Positions 6,200 through 15,066 of a DNA stretch of 30,282 nt are shown one piece after another (position 1 is the stretch's first letter; each line of letters opens with the position of its first letter). A model generated the notes under the pieces. The model was not told the DNA's origin. It searched no databases and saw only the letters and a program-made list of their open reading frames with translations. The position numbers and the translations under genes were made by a program. The DNA lies in the NCBI GenBank assembly GCA_017542725.1, contig JAFXWR010000220.1, positions 1 to 30,282 on the forward strand, read 5' to 3'. This DNA is from Lachnospiraceae bacterium (lineage in GTDB: Bacteria; Bacillota_A; Clostridia; Lachnospirales; Lachnospiraceae).

Positions 6200-8362
6200 T
6201 TATCTTATTATTTTTCCATCTGCTCCTACAAGATATCCATCTGGAGTAATTGCTGATACGAGAAGGCTTCCATCGGCTGTGAAATAATACCACTCATAAT
6301 CTATGTATTTCCATCCAAGGCTCATCTTTCCTTCATTTATGTTCTTTTCAGTATCAAAGAAATACCATTTACCATCTGAAGTTTGTAACCATCCTGTTAC
6401 CATCCTTCCGTTTTTATCAAAGTAGTATGTATCATTTACAAAATTATCTAGCGGATTTGTTTTATTTTCTTCTGATATTTTAGTATATACCAGATAGAAA
6501 CCATCTTTTAATTCTGTTGCAACTCCGAACTCATTATTTTCAGTTATCTTCCAATTATTTTGGATAGGATCATAGTGCCATGCCAAATTGTCTGCAAGAA
6601 CAACTCCCTTTATAGATTTAGTACTTTCTATTTTTTGTGAAGGAGTTGGCTTATTGCCTGCTGCATTTGGAAGACCTCCGCCACCTCCGCCACCTCCTCC
6701 GCCGCCTCCACCTCCGCCATTATTTCCACCACCTTTACTTGGATTATATGGTTTAGGATTTGGAGATGGGTCTGGAGTTGGGGTTGGGGTTGGAGTAGGT
6801 TCTAAATCTGGTCCAACCTGTATTATAATTGTCTTTCCTCCACCAAATTCTTTTGTTGTAAGTGATAAAATTGTGCTTCCAGTTGCGACACCATATAATT
6901 TATTATCTTTAACCTCTGCTACAGTCTTATCATCAACTGAATACAATATAGTTGCATTCCTATATCTTTCACTTGGCTCGTAAGTTGTATTAAGCTCTAA
7001 TTCATCTCCAACTTCCATCCTAATCTTTTCAGTCTCATTATTAACTTTAAAATTAAATGGAATCTTAATATTTATAGTTGCAATCTCATAAGGCGATAAA
7101 ATTTCTCCATCATCATTCTTTACTAATAATACCAAATCTTTAACACCAGATTCTACATCATCAAGCTCTGATATATCTATAGGAATAGAAAATTGCATTT
7201 GCTCATTTATTTCCAAATCAATATTTGAACCTGTCGCTATAGGATGATCCCAATCCTTTTGGTCTATAACAATTATTCTCTCGTTACCTTGTGAATTAAT
7301 ATTTCCAGAATTACTTAATATTCCTTTTACATAGAAATTATCTTCGTCTCTTTCTACTTTCAAGTCACCATATGAAACTTTTTCTCTCTCGTCTTTGTCA
7401 ATCACAAACGTAAAGTGTTCCTTAATATCAAATACCTCTTTGCTTGATACTTTACCACCATCTGCCACTCCTCTTTCGCTTATTCTTAATGTTGCTTTTA
7501 TCTTATCTATATTTTTCTGCTGTGCAGGTGTAAGTGTTATGTATATTGGCGCTGTGGCATTTGATATACTTGCAACCATTGACTCTCCACCAATTCTTGA
7601 TGCATTTCCTGGAATGACATGGTCATCTGAACCACCGCTTATATTTGTTAATACTGTGTCATCTAAAGTGATATTTCCAGTATAATCATATCCCTCTGCC
7701 ATAGTTAAACCATCATTGTTGACATGTATATAAATGCGATATTTTCTGTTGCCATTATCATACAGCTCAACCAATTCATGTGAAATACTACTTATCGCAA
7801 GTGAGCTCTTTTCTTTATATATAGTGAACTGAAGATTACAATCTTGTATTTCATAACTATCATAGCTATCATAACTATTCCCTGTTGACACTAACTTATA
7901 CTGGTTGTTTACAAATAATAATTTTCCGTCAACAGAAACAACAGCTGGCAAATCATTAACTTTTTTATTATTTGTAAATCTAACTGGATTTGACCAAGAC
8001 TTAACTTCATCTCCAAAATTGTCAGTTGACTTTATTAGCCCAGCTGCATACAAATCTTGTCTAAATTCAAGTCCTTCTTCACCACTTATTTCTTCAATAT
8101 TTGTATTAGAATCTTGTTGCCAAGATATATAAATATTGCCTTTTGAATCCGTAAATGGTGCAAAGTTACTTATCTTATCACTCAAAATTGTTTTATCAAC
8201 TGTCATAATGTTAATTTCACCAACTTCAATCTGTTGACTTGCATGTTCTTCTTCAAAAGCCTTTACTATAATATTATCAAGTTGTAGCATTTTGATTGCA
8301 CTCTCATTTTGGATCCAAAATAGGTATGTGCCTGAATCATTTTTTAAAATTTTTGGCATCAT
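6200..8362 (-). CDS. C-terminal part of the giant surface protein, separated by one in-frame stop (propeller end, Ig-like domain, wall-binding repeats)
   Basis: 720 residues from the first ATG, but this is probably not an independent gene. The same frame stays open back to the TAA at 8405-8407. The 14 codons between read ETKTLILTYYNDPD, and there is no Shine-Dalgarno and no signal peptide. Layout: propeller-like repeats (for example ILKNDSGTYLFWIQNES, VDGKLLFVNNQ) in residues 1-170; beta-rich domains; a BIG2-like Ig domain (RMEVGDELELNTTY...YGVATGSTILSL, about residues 435-510); a Pro-Thr spacer; 15 consecutive glycines (6674-6718); then choline-binding/glucan-binding-like repeats (YYFDKNGRMVTGWLQ, GKWYFFD, YEWYYFTADGS). 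Those repeats would hold the protein on the wall, so the stop would release the upstream 2145 residues unanchored. Possible alternatives are readthrough or phase-variable display. Confidence 0.85.
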   Translation of the reverse strand: MMPKILKNDSGTYLFWIQNESAIKMLQLDNIIVKAFEEEHASQQIEVGEINIMTVDKTILSDKISNFAPFTDSKGNIYISWQQDSNTNIEEISGEEGLEFRQDLYAAGLIKSTDNFGDEVKSWSNPVRFTNNKKVNDLPAVVSVDGKLLFVNNQYKLVSTGNSYDSYDSYEIQDCNLQFTIYKEKSSLAISSISHELVELYDNGNRKYRIYIHVNNDGLTMAEGYDYTGNITLDDTVLTNISGGSDDHVIPGNASRIGGESMVASISNATAPIYITLTPAQQKNIDKIKATLRISERGVADGGKVSSKEVFDIKEHFTFVIDKDEREKVSYGDLKVERDEDNFYVKGILSNSGNINSQGNERIIVIDQKDWDHPIATGSNIDLEINEQMQFSIPIDISELDDVESGVKDLVLLVKNDDGEILSPYEIATINIKIPFNFKVNNETEKIRMEVGDELELNTTYEPSERYRNATILYSVDDKTVAEVKDNKLYGVATGSTILSLTTKEFGGGKTIIIQVGPDLEPTPTPTPTPDPSPNPKPYNPSKGGGNNGGGGGGGGGGGGGGGLPNAAGNKPTPSQKIESTKSIKGVVLADNLAWHYDPIQNNWKITENNEFGVATELKDGFYLVYTKISEENKTNPLDNFVNDTYYFDKNGRMVTGWLQTSDGKWYFFDTEKNINEGKMSLGWKYIDYEWYYFTADGSLLVSAITPDGYLVGADGKIIR
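6674..6718 (-). repeat. Poly-glycine codon run (15 GGN codons)
   Basis: On the coding strand this is an uninterrupted series of GGA/GGC/GGT codons between the Pro-Thr spacer and the wall-binding repeats. Mixed codons lower slippage compared with a homopolymer. It works as a flexible linker. Confidence 0.9.
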
Positions 8363-8404
8363 ATCAGGATCATTATAATAAGTTAATATTAACGTTTTTG
8401 TTTC

Positions 8405-11400
8405 TTATTCATTATTCAAATTTGTTCTATATTTGCTAAGTTTCAAGAGTAATTCTGTATCATCCTTTGTTGTTACATCTCCATCAGCATCCACTATGTA
8501 TGCAATTATTTCATAATGCATTCTTTTTGATTCCCATAATCTAAGTAGATTTGTTACTTCACTAAGATTATGATTATACATTGCATTAAGCATTCTTTCA
8601 CGAATATCTTGTAATTCATCTGTTGTGGCATCAACTATTGTCAAATTTCCAATCTCATAATCACTTATATTAGGGTCGTTGATATTTGCAGTAGTTCCTC
8701 CTATATTTATAGATAAATCTTTTATTCTTTGCCCTTTCATCAATGCAATATATTCATCTCGGGTCATGGTTGAAGGCAATTCGCTCGTACCATAATAATC
8801 TGTAAGCCAAGCTCTTAAACCAGTGTTTGGATGATCCCGATAAGGTATATACACAAGATATGCGCCACAAACTTCTGGTTGAACATTGTTAAGTAAGTCA
8901 TCCGAATCATTTATTTCCGTTACACTGTCATTTTTTAAGTAATATAATCTAAGTTCATCCGTTTCACCATTGTAGGTCATCTTTGGATAGTAATCATAAC
9001 TATCATCATATGTCATTCGCATTGGTGTTGAAAATGCTCCAGTAGATTCATTAAAGAATGAAGTATAAATCTCCATTTTCTTACACAAATCTTCTTTAGG
9101 TGTAGTTTCATCAACCGGATCAGGTCTCTTTGCCCATGCCAAATATACTCCACTAAGCCAAGGACAAAGTGTTGGTGAAAAATCAGCTGTGTTGCTTCCT
9201 TCCCATACTTTACGAGATTCTGTCCAAGTGTCATTTGCTATATCATAAACTGAATATTTTAAAACTGTTCTGTCTAAGTCATTTCTACTAGGATCATCAT
9301 CAAGATATACAAGAAGTGCTTTACTACCATCACCATATTTTATAAACTTTACTTCAGAACTATCATATGCATTTTCTACAAGAGCTCTTGTTTTATCTTC
9401 TTCATATGTGCTACCCAAAATAGCATCAATACTTTTTAAAAGTGGTAATTTGCCATCTGATAAATTGTCGCTTGATTCTTTTCCTCCGGACTGATCACCA
9501 TTTGCTACAAACTTTGATTCTATACCGGGCCTAGGTTTCGGTTTTAATTCTGGTTTTTTAGCACTAGGATTACTACTACCAAGGAGTGGAATTCCTCCCG
9601 TCTCATCCTGATATCTTTCTATATCTACAAAATAACCCTGCTTATACCAATTAGTGAAATTGTAAACCGGTATTGGTATGCTTAGAAGCACTGCATCTAT
9701 CCATATTCTTATATATCCATCTACAGCAAATCCCATAGATCTCACATCAGAATATTTTTTATGTACAAAAGGATTATATATAAACATTAATCGCAGCATA
9801 AATCCTCCACGTACACCGAGACATCCTGCGATACCAACTCCTACATATGCTGAAGCATATAGTATTGCCCTAAATAAAAACTCAAAATGCCCATGTTCAA
9901 TTAACTCATTTATTAAATATTGATTAGGGTCATTTAGTGCTATATGAGTGTCCTCATCAGTTGCTATACCAAACTCTCCTACAAATGAAATGTCAACATA
10001 TCCACCTATATAGCAAGGAACACCATATACTAAGAAATAGAAATTAAATGTTAAATTTAATATAGCACATATATATCCTCCACCACCTGTGAACTCAAAT
10101 CTATTTTGAACTGCTGCCGATGGATCATAATAGAGCATAAACTCAAAATATACTCCGATAATAGGTTGGAACGACCAGCTTGGTAGTCCAAGCGTCATCG
10201 CACCAAGTCTTTTAGTACCAGAATTCTTGATACGATCCTTCATATTATTGATACCTTCTTTCATACCACCTAGAGTAAGTCCTTTGCCAGTATCTGTTTT
10301 AAAATTTCCAGCGGAATCAAACTGGTTTCCTGGTCCTAAGAATCTTTTACCTATAAATAATCTAACTCTATCACCATCCATAGCAATACCAAATGACATA
10401 CCTACTGCATTTATCATACAAGCTAAATCGCCAAGTAGTGGCAATGAATAAGATCCTGCTGCTTCATCTATAGGGAAATTAATATCTACAAGCATTGGTT
10501 CCTGCTCTGCTTCTTCTATAAATGGCATAGTAGTAGTTATAGCCTGATATGTTGTTTCATTAAATATAGGAACATTTACTCTTGTGTTGCTATCATAATC
10601 ATAACCTTTACCATCACCAATTTTTTTATTGGTAACAATTCTCACATAAAGTTTATCACCACTCATATACTCAGAATAGTGTCCTCTTTGGAATGTATGA
10701 TAAGCAGTCCAAGTAGTCTTGTCGGCATTTGACCTTGTCGCTTCTATAACTGTCTTTACTGCATGGTTATTCATATTGACTACCAAAAATTCAACTCTCT
10801 TAACTTCTTCATTGGCAGTTACTTCTGTCCCATCTTCTTCTAAATAAGTATAAGTATAATACGAACCATCTGTTTTCTTTGGCTCTACAGTTGCTTCTAA
10901 GATAGTAGCTCTATCATTTATATATACGGAGTTAAACGAAGCTCCATCTATATTCTTAATCCTTACACCCTTTACATGAGGGTGAATAGTATTTATATTG
11001 CTAATCAAAACTTCTTCAATATTAACATCGTATACTTCCTTATTTATTATCTTCTCACCATCTTCATATGTTATCTTATATTGCTTCATTGTTCTGTTAT
11101 TCTTATGTAACTTCACTTTTGCATATTTTTCCACACCATTACTTACTATCTTAAGAATCTTATAGTATCCATTTTTACCATTTCCTGGCATAGTAGAAAA
11201 AATGCCTTCTTGATCAGAGTATGCAAAGTGTGTCTCATCAACTATAATTCCTATATAAGGTGCTGCCTGCCAATATCTGTCAATAGTTCTTCCACCTATC
11301 GGTGTCTCTTCATAATACGCTGTTCCTGATATAGAATACTCTAAGTCATCTCCATTCTCACAAGTTAAATATATAATGTTATTCTCTGGACTATCTTGCC

Positions 11401-14400
11401 CAAGATAGAAGTATTCATTTTGCATATACTTGATATTCTCTTTATATTTTTCGAACCAAACTGGTGCATAAGAATTATCAGTACATCTTGCTTTAATGTC
11501 AAAATATCTACCTACAATATCTTTACCATCTGCAGCAATGTAATAATCATAGAACATGCCATTGTCATAAGCTGTACTTCCTGCAAATATACCATATGAA
11601 GTATCAAAACGTGACATATCTTCTTTCTTTACTTTTACAGTTATCTGATTGTCATTTAGTGCCACTTGAGGAACCACTCTTATCTCTGTATATTCTGCAT
11701 CAAGTGGATAATAGTCACTTCCATCAGTTGGCTTCCTTATAGTAACCCATTCTGGCGAATATGGTTTCTCTCTATACACATTAAGTCCATCACATCTAAA
11801 TACATTTCCATAAGCTGGGTTCATGCTGACATTGAATTGTATTTTATCTCCTATACTATATTCCCAATCCAATGTACTTGTTCCATTATTTTCTTCAGTC
11901 TGGCCGCTTGGATTTGTATTCCAGATTTTGACGTTTACTCTATCATCTTTTACGACTCTTATCTTTGCTGGCTTTGCAGCAAGCTCTACATACAATTTAT
12001 ATTTTCCGTAATATCCACCACCATTTCTCTCCATTTGTTCAATATAAGAATCATACTTTTCCGCAAATTCTTCATCCATCTTGTACGAAATAGTAGTGGC
12101 GCTTGTATCTTCATTTTTTGCTATAAGAGCTGTCTCACCATTTTCTGTGTTTTTAATATAAAGAGCTTTAATATAAAATGGGTTGTTGATAGTGTTATCA
12201 AGTTTTATGGTTGTAGTTTTGCCACGCCAAGCCACGCCTGTGCCATCAGTCTTTGCACCATCTATTGATACCACAGAATATTTTGAATAATCATTAACAA
12301 TTGTTTTGTTTCCATTTGCATCAATAAGTTCAGGAACTACACTCTCAAGAAGTGATATGTTATACATTTTATAAATTGGTTTTATCGAATGGATAGTTAT
12401 AGTTGGACTCTTTCTATATACTCCATCATATCTCTTTACACGAAATTCAATATATGGCAAAAATTCTATACCTTTAAAAAAGAAGTTCTTTGTTTGATGA
12501 TTAAACTCTTCTCTATTTTTATCATATAAGTAATTCCATCCCGTATTGTATCTATCACTTACAAATTGCTTAATTTTTATATGAGCATTCTGTTTGTTGC
12601 ATGACCATTCCATTTGGAAACCACTAAGATCTTTATCGTGACCTTTATAAATATCAATACCCCAGCTACAAGTAGCATCATATGACCAAACGTTATGATC
12701 TTCAAGATATGTTTTAAACCCATAACCATCATCTATGAAATAATGATATGAATTCTCATTTAACCCAGTACTTCCTATCCACCATAAAGATTCCGATAGT
12801 TTAATTGCGTCTCCAGTAACGACAGACGTCATATCTATATCGTCTGTCCCTGCACCTAAAAGTTTATTGTCAAAAGTCGCAACAAAATCACTACTACTTC
12901 CAAGTTCTTTACCAGTTTCTTTTAATATTTTTTCTTCAACCTGCTTAAAACTTTGATCGCTCTTTTTTATAGTACAAGTTGCATTTCCTTTATCACCAAT
13001 TAAAGCACCAGCAGGTTCTTGCAATTTCAATTTAAAACTAAGATTCTTGTCTGCAAAAGCAGATACTATAGGTATCTTCACTTTACGAACATTGATGCCA
13101 AGACCAAAAACTAGTTTTGCATGAACTTTTGAATAGTCTCGACCTCCTACTGCTGTGATATCTTCACTATCTATCATGCAAGTTGCTAAACTAGATAAAT
13201 CGCCACTTCTCTCTATAGTTACTGTCATATATCCATCTTCTGGTACATAATTTGTATCTACAAAGTTAATATAAGTTGGTTCGACATCTTCATCATCTTC
13301 TATTTGTACTGTCAAGCTAGAATACTTTCCTGCAATTTGACTTTCATCTACACTTGATAAATTAAATCCAACTTGTCTTTTTCCTCTATACTTGTTATCA
13401 TTTTTGATACTTACCTCAATTAACTTTTCACTTTGTCCAGCTTTAAATTCCAAAATGACATATGCGGATTTTAATTCTTCTTGCACAGCTTTTATACTAT
13501 CATTCATATATGCTATATCATCTAATGAATTCATATTTGGGAGAAAGTCATTAACACTTCTATCTGGTATTACATGTTTTTTATCACTCTTTTTACCAGT
13601 TATCATCTCGTAAGCATCTTTCATAGATAAAGTTGAGTCAGTTGATACTTTTGTCTCAAACTGAACTTCTTCATCACCATAAACGATTTCTGAATATGAT
13701 GCGACTTCTTTTTCTTCTATTTCCGGGCTCGCGGTGCTCGCCCCTACAGTTGTGGTCTCTTCTTTTACTTCTTTCTCTGAGCTCGCAGCACTCTCCCCTA
13801 CAGTTGTGGTTTGCTCCTCTGTTGTTAATTCCTCTTTGGTTGTGGTTTGCTCCTCTGTTGTTGTTTCCGCTTCGGCTGTTGTTTGCTCTTCTTCAGTTGT
13901 TGATTTCTCTTCTGCTGTGGTTTGTTCTTCTGTTGTTGTTTCTTCGTTCTGTTCTTCAGTAGTTTCTTCTTTCTCTTTTTCTGTTGCTTTTTCTGTCGTT
14001 TGTTCTTCTGATTTTTGCTCTTCTTCTTTTTGTTCTTCAGTTGTTGTCTCTTCTTCTTTTGTTTCTTTGCTTGTTGACTCTTCGTCTGAGTTTGTGAAAC
14101 CGCCGATTGTTTCTTCTGAACTTTTTTCTGTTTCTTCAACTTTTTCTTTTTCTTCTGTTGTCTCTATCTCCTCTGTTGCCTTTTCTGTTATTAAATTATT
14201 AACTTCTATTTCTATATTTTCTTCAGGCTCTTCTCCTTGCTCATCAATTTTTTTGATATCACCATTTAGACCATACTCATCAAATATAGCTTTTGCATCG
14301 TTTGTTAATTTGTCTTTTTCTTCTTCCGACAATTCATAATTGTTTTTTTCTTCTTCTGTCATTATGTTGTCACTATTAATAGACCCATCAACTACTGCGT

Positions 14401-14842
14401 CAGAATAGTTATATTCTTCATAGTCAGTGCTACTCATGTATTCATCTATAGTTTTTGATGCAAATTTATTTTGTACATTTTCTGAAAAGAATAATTTATC
14501 AATTACTCTTATACTATAATCTCTATCATATTTAGCAGAAACATCTATCATAGTTAGTTTAACTTTATCAGCTTTTTCTGCGTTTCCTTTTCTTCTTACT
14601 CTAAACACATATTTTTTATTTTCATCATTTTCTTTAACTTCTATGTATTTATGAGGGATATAAAACATATCGTCGTCGATAAACGATTCATCAATTTCTA
14701 TCTCTTGTATAAAATTATATTTTTGATCTGTCGCATTTGTATTAATGTAAATTAAATTTGTTGCAATTAAAGAAACTATGAGTACTTCACTTGTCTTCCT
14801 TCTTAAAAGTTCCCATAGTTTGTTAAAATTAAAATTTTTCAT
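8405..14842 (-). CDS. Giant secreted surface protein (adhesin-like), 2145 residues ending at an in-frame stop
   Basis: N-terminal MKNFNFNKLWELLRRKTSEVLIVSLIATNLIYINTNA looks like a long signal sequence. Residues about 62-116 and 458-515 resemble the two halves of one Calx-beta domain (VKLTMIDVSAKYDRDYSIRV; LIEVSIKNDNKYRG...LTVQIEDDED), separated by a large insertion that is Thr/Glu-rich from about 205 to 380. A second Calx-beta-like unit follows at 524-615. The middle is a long beta-rich region of unknown type. Around residues 1580-1690 lies a Gly-rich hydrophobic stretch, and the last ~250 residues look like beta-propeller blades (LLVYLDDDPS, GVYLAWAKRPD, DELRLYYLKND). The stop falls within this blade series. 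GAGAGGG precedes the ATG and a good promoter lies upstream. It is probably a wall-associated adhesin; the ligand is unknown. Confidence 0.88.
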   Translation of the reverse strand: MKNFNFNKLWELLRRKTSEVLIVSLIATNLIYINTNATDQKYNFIQEIEIDESFIDDDMFYIPHKYIEVKENDENKKYVFRVRRKGNAEKADKVKLTMIDVSAKYDRDYSIRVIDKLFFSENVQNKFASKTIDEYMSSTDYEEYNYSDAVVDGSINSDNIMTEEEKNNYELSEEEKDKLTNDAKAIFDEYGLNGDIKKIDEQGEEPEENIEIEVNNLITEKATEEIETTEEKEKVEETEKSSEETIGGFTNSDEESTSKETKEEETTTEEQKEEEQKSEEQTTEKATEKEKEETTEEQNEETTTEEQTTAEEKSTTEEEQTTAEAETTTEEQTTTKEELTTEEQTTTVGESAASSEKEVKEETTTVGASTASPEIEEKEVASYSEIVYGDEEVQFETKVSTDSTLSMKDAYEMITGKKSDKKHVIPDRSVNDFLPNMNSLDDIAYMNDSIKAVQEELKSAYVILEFKAGQSEKLIEVSIKNDNKYRGKRQVGFNLSSVDESQIAGKYSSLTVQIEDDEDVEPTYINFVDTNYVPEDGYMTVTIERSGDLSSLATCMIDSEDITAVGGRDYSKVHAKLVFGLGINVRKVKIPIVSAFADKNLSFKLKLQEPAGALIGDKGNATCTIKKSDQSFKQVEEKILKETGKELGSSSDFVATFDNKLLGAGTDDIDMTSVVTGDAIKLSESLWWIGSTGLNENSYHYFIDDGYGFKTYLEDHNVWSYDATCSWGIDIYKGHDKDLSGFQMEWSCNKQNAHIKIKQFVSDRYNTGWNYLYDKNREEFNHQTKNFFFKGIEFLPYIEFRVKRYDGVYRKSPTITIHSIKPIYKMYNISLLESVVPELIDANGNKTIVNDYSKYSVVSIDGAKTDGTGVAWRGKTTTIKLDNTINNPFYIKALYIKNTENGETALIAKNEDTSATTISYKMDEEFAEKYDSYIEQMERNGGGYYGKYKLYVELAAKPAKIRVVKDDRVNVKIWNTNPSGQTEENNGTSTLDWEYSIGDKIQFNVSMNPAYGNVFRCDGLNVYREKPYSPEWVTIRKPTDGSDYYPLDAEYTEIRVVPQVALNDNQITVKVKKEDMSRFDTSYGIFAGSTAYDNGMFYDYYIAADGKDIVGRYFDIKARCTDNSYAPVWFEKYKENIKYMQNEYFYLGQDSPENNIIYLTCENGDDLEYSISGTAYYEETPIGGRTIDRYWQAAPYIGIIVDETHFAYSDQEGIFSTMPGNGKNGYYKILKIVSNGVEKYAKVKLHKNNRTMKQYKITYEDGEKIINKEVYDVNIEEVLISNINTIHPHVKGVRIKNIDGASFNSVYINDRATILEATVEPKKTDGSYYTYTYLEEDGTEVTANEEVKRVEFLVVNMNNHAVKTVIEATRSNADKTTWTAYHTFQRGHYSEYMSGDKLYVRIVTNKKIGDGKGYDYDSNTRVNVPIFNETTYQAITTTMPFIEEAEQEPMLVDINFPIDEAAGSYSLPLLGDLACMINAVGMSFGIAMDGDRVRLFIGKRFLGPGNQFDSAGNFKTDTGKGLTLGGMKEGINNMKDRIKNSGTKRLGAMTLGLPSWSFQPIIGVYFEFMLYYDPSAAVQNRFEFTGGGGYICAILNLTFNFYFLVYGVPCYIGGYVDISFVGEFGIATDEDTHIALNDPNQYLINELIEHGHFEFLFRAILYASAYVGVGIAGCLGVRGGFMLRLMFIYNPFVHKKYSDVRSMGFAVDGYIRIWIDAVLLSIPIPVYNFTNWYKQGYFVDIERYQDETGGIPLLGSSNPSAKKPELKPKPRPGIESKFVANGDQSGGKESSDNLSDGKLPLLKSIDAILGSTYEEDKTRALVENAYDSSEVKFIKYGDGSKALLVYLDDDPSRNDLDRTVLKYSVYDIANDTWTESRKVWEGSNTADFSPTLCPWLSGVYLAWAKRPDPVDETTPKEDLCKKMEIYTSFFNESTGAFSTPMRMTYDDSYDYYPKMTYNGETDELRLYYLKNDSVTEINDSDDLLNNVQPEVCGAYLVYIPYRDHPNTGLRAWLTDYYGTSELPSTMTRDEYIALMKGQRIKDLSINIGGTTANINDPNISDYEIGNLTIVDATTDELQDIRERMLNAMYNHNLSEVTNLLRLWESKRMHYEIIAYIVDADGDVTTKDDTELLLKLSKYRTNLNNE
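13725..13748 (+). repeat. Dispersed hairpin repeat, subfamily A, copy 2 (inside a gene)
   Basis: GGGCTCGC-GGT-GCTCGCCCCTACA, with the family tail. It lies within the coding sequence of the giant surface protein and is read on the minus strand as TVGASTASP. Confidence 0.85.
13779..13802 (+). repeat. Dispersed hairpin repeat, subfamily A, copy 3 (inside a gene)
   Basis: GAGCTCGC-AGC-ACTCTCCCCTACA, exactly 24 nt like copy 2 and 54 nt from it. Both are followed by GTTGTGG on the plus strand, and this one is read on the minus strand as TVGESAASS. The pair looks like a local duplication of one captured repeat. Confidence 0.75.
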
Positions 14843-14901
14843 TATATTTCCCTCTCTTTAAAAATAATGAAATATGTACAATTTATTTAGTTATTACATA
14901 T

Positions 14902-14930
14902 ATTATAGCAAAAATTCTTGTTTTTAACAA
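14902..14930 (-). promoter_or_regulatory. Promoter of the giant surface-protein gene
   Basis: Reverse strand: -35 TTGTTA (14925-14930), 17-nt spacer, -10 TATAAT (14902-14907), giving a leader of about 50 nt before the ATG at 14842. Confidence 0.75.
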
Positions 14931-15066
14931 TTAAAACGGATTTTTAAATATTAAGAATTTATGAAAACTAGCCACTATTTCAAACACAATATATAGTTTT
15001 TTATTTTCGTTTTTGTTATAATTATTTTAAAATATACTATTTTCTTTGAAATATAGGGGGAAATCA

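Larger units (their letters stand above)
13703..14230 (-). repeat. Thr/Glu-rich low-complexity coding region
   Basis: Codes for about 176 residues dominated by T, E, K and Q with irregular units such as TTEEQTTAEE and TTTEEQTTTKEE. The DNA shows matching GAA/ACA/CAA periodicity, so recombination between units could change its length. It ends with two translated copies of the dispersed hairpin repeat. Confidence 0.85.

Noticed and set aside
6588..6983. Plus-strand frame with a poly-proline run
   Set aside because: Mirror of the poly-glycine linker of the minus-strand surface gene.
8357..8362. The double ATG as a true start of a separate 720-residue gene
   Set aside because: No Shine-Dalgarno, no signal peptide, and the frame is open and protein-like back to the in-frame stop; it reads better as the continuation of the upstream gene.
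13800..14160. Regular repeats that might suggest a CRISPR array
   Set aside because: Units are short and irregular, have no spacers of constant length, and code for Thr/Glu-rich protein.
13734..14339. Plus-strand Ser/Val-rich open frame of about 200 codons
   Set aside because: It is the complement of the Thr/Glu-rich region; no ribosome binding site and a composition explained by the opposite strand.
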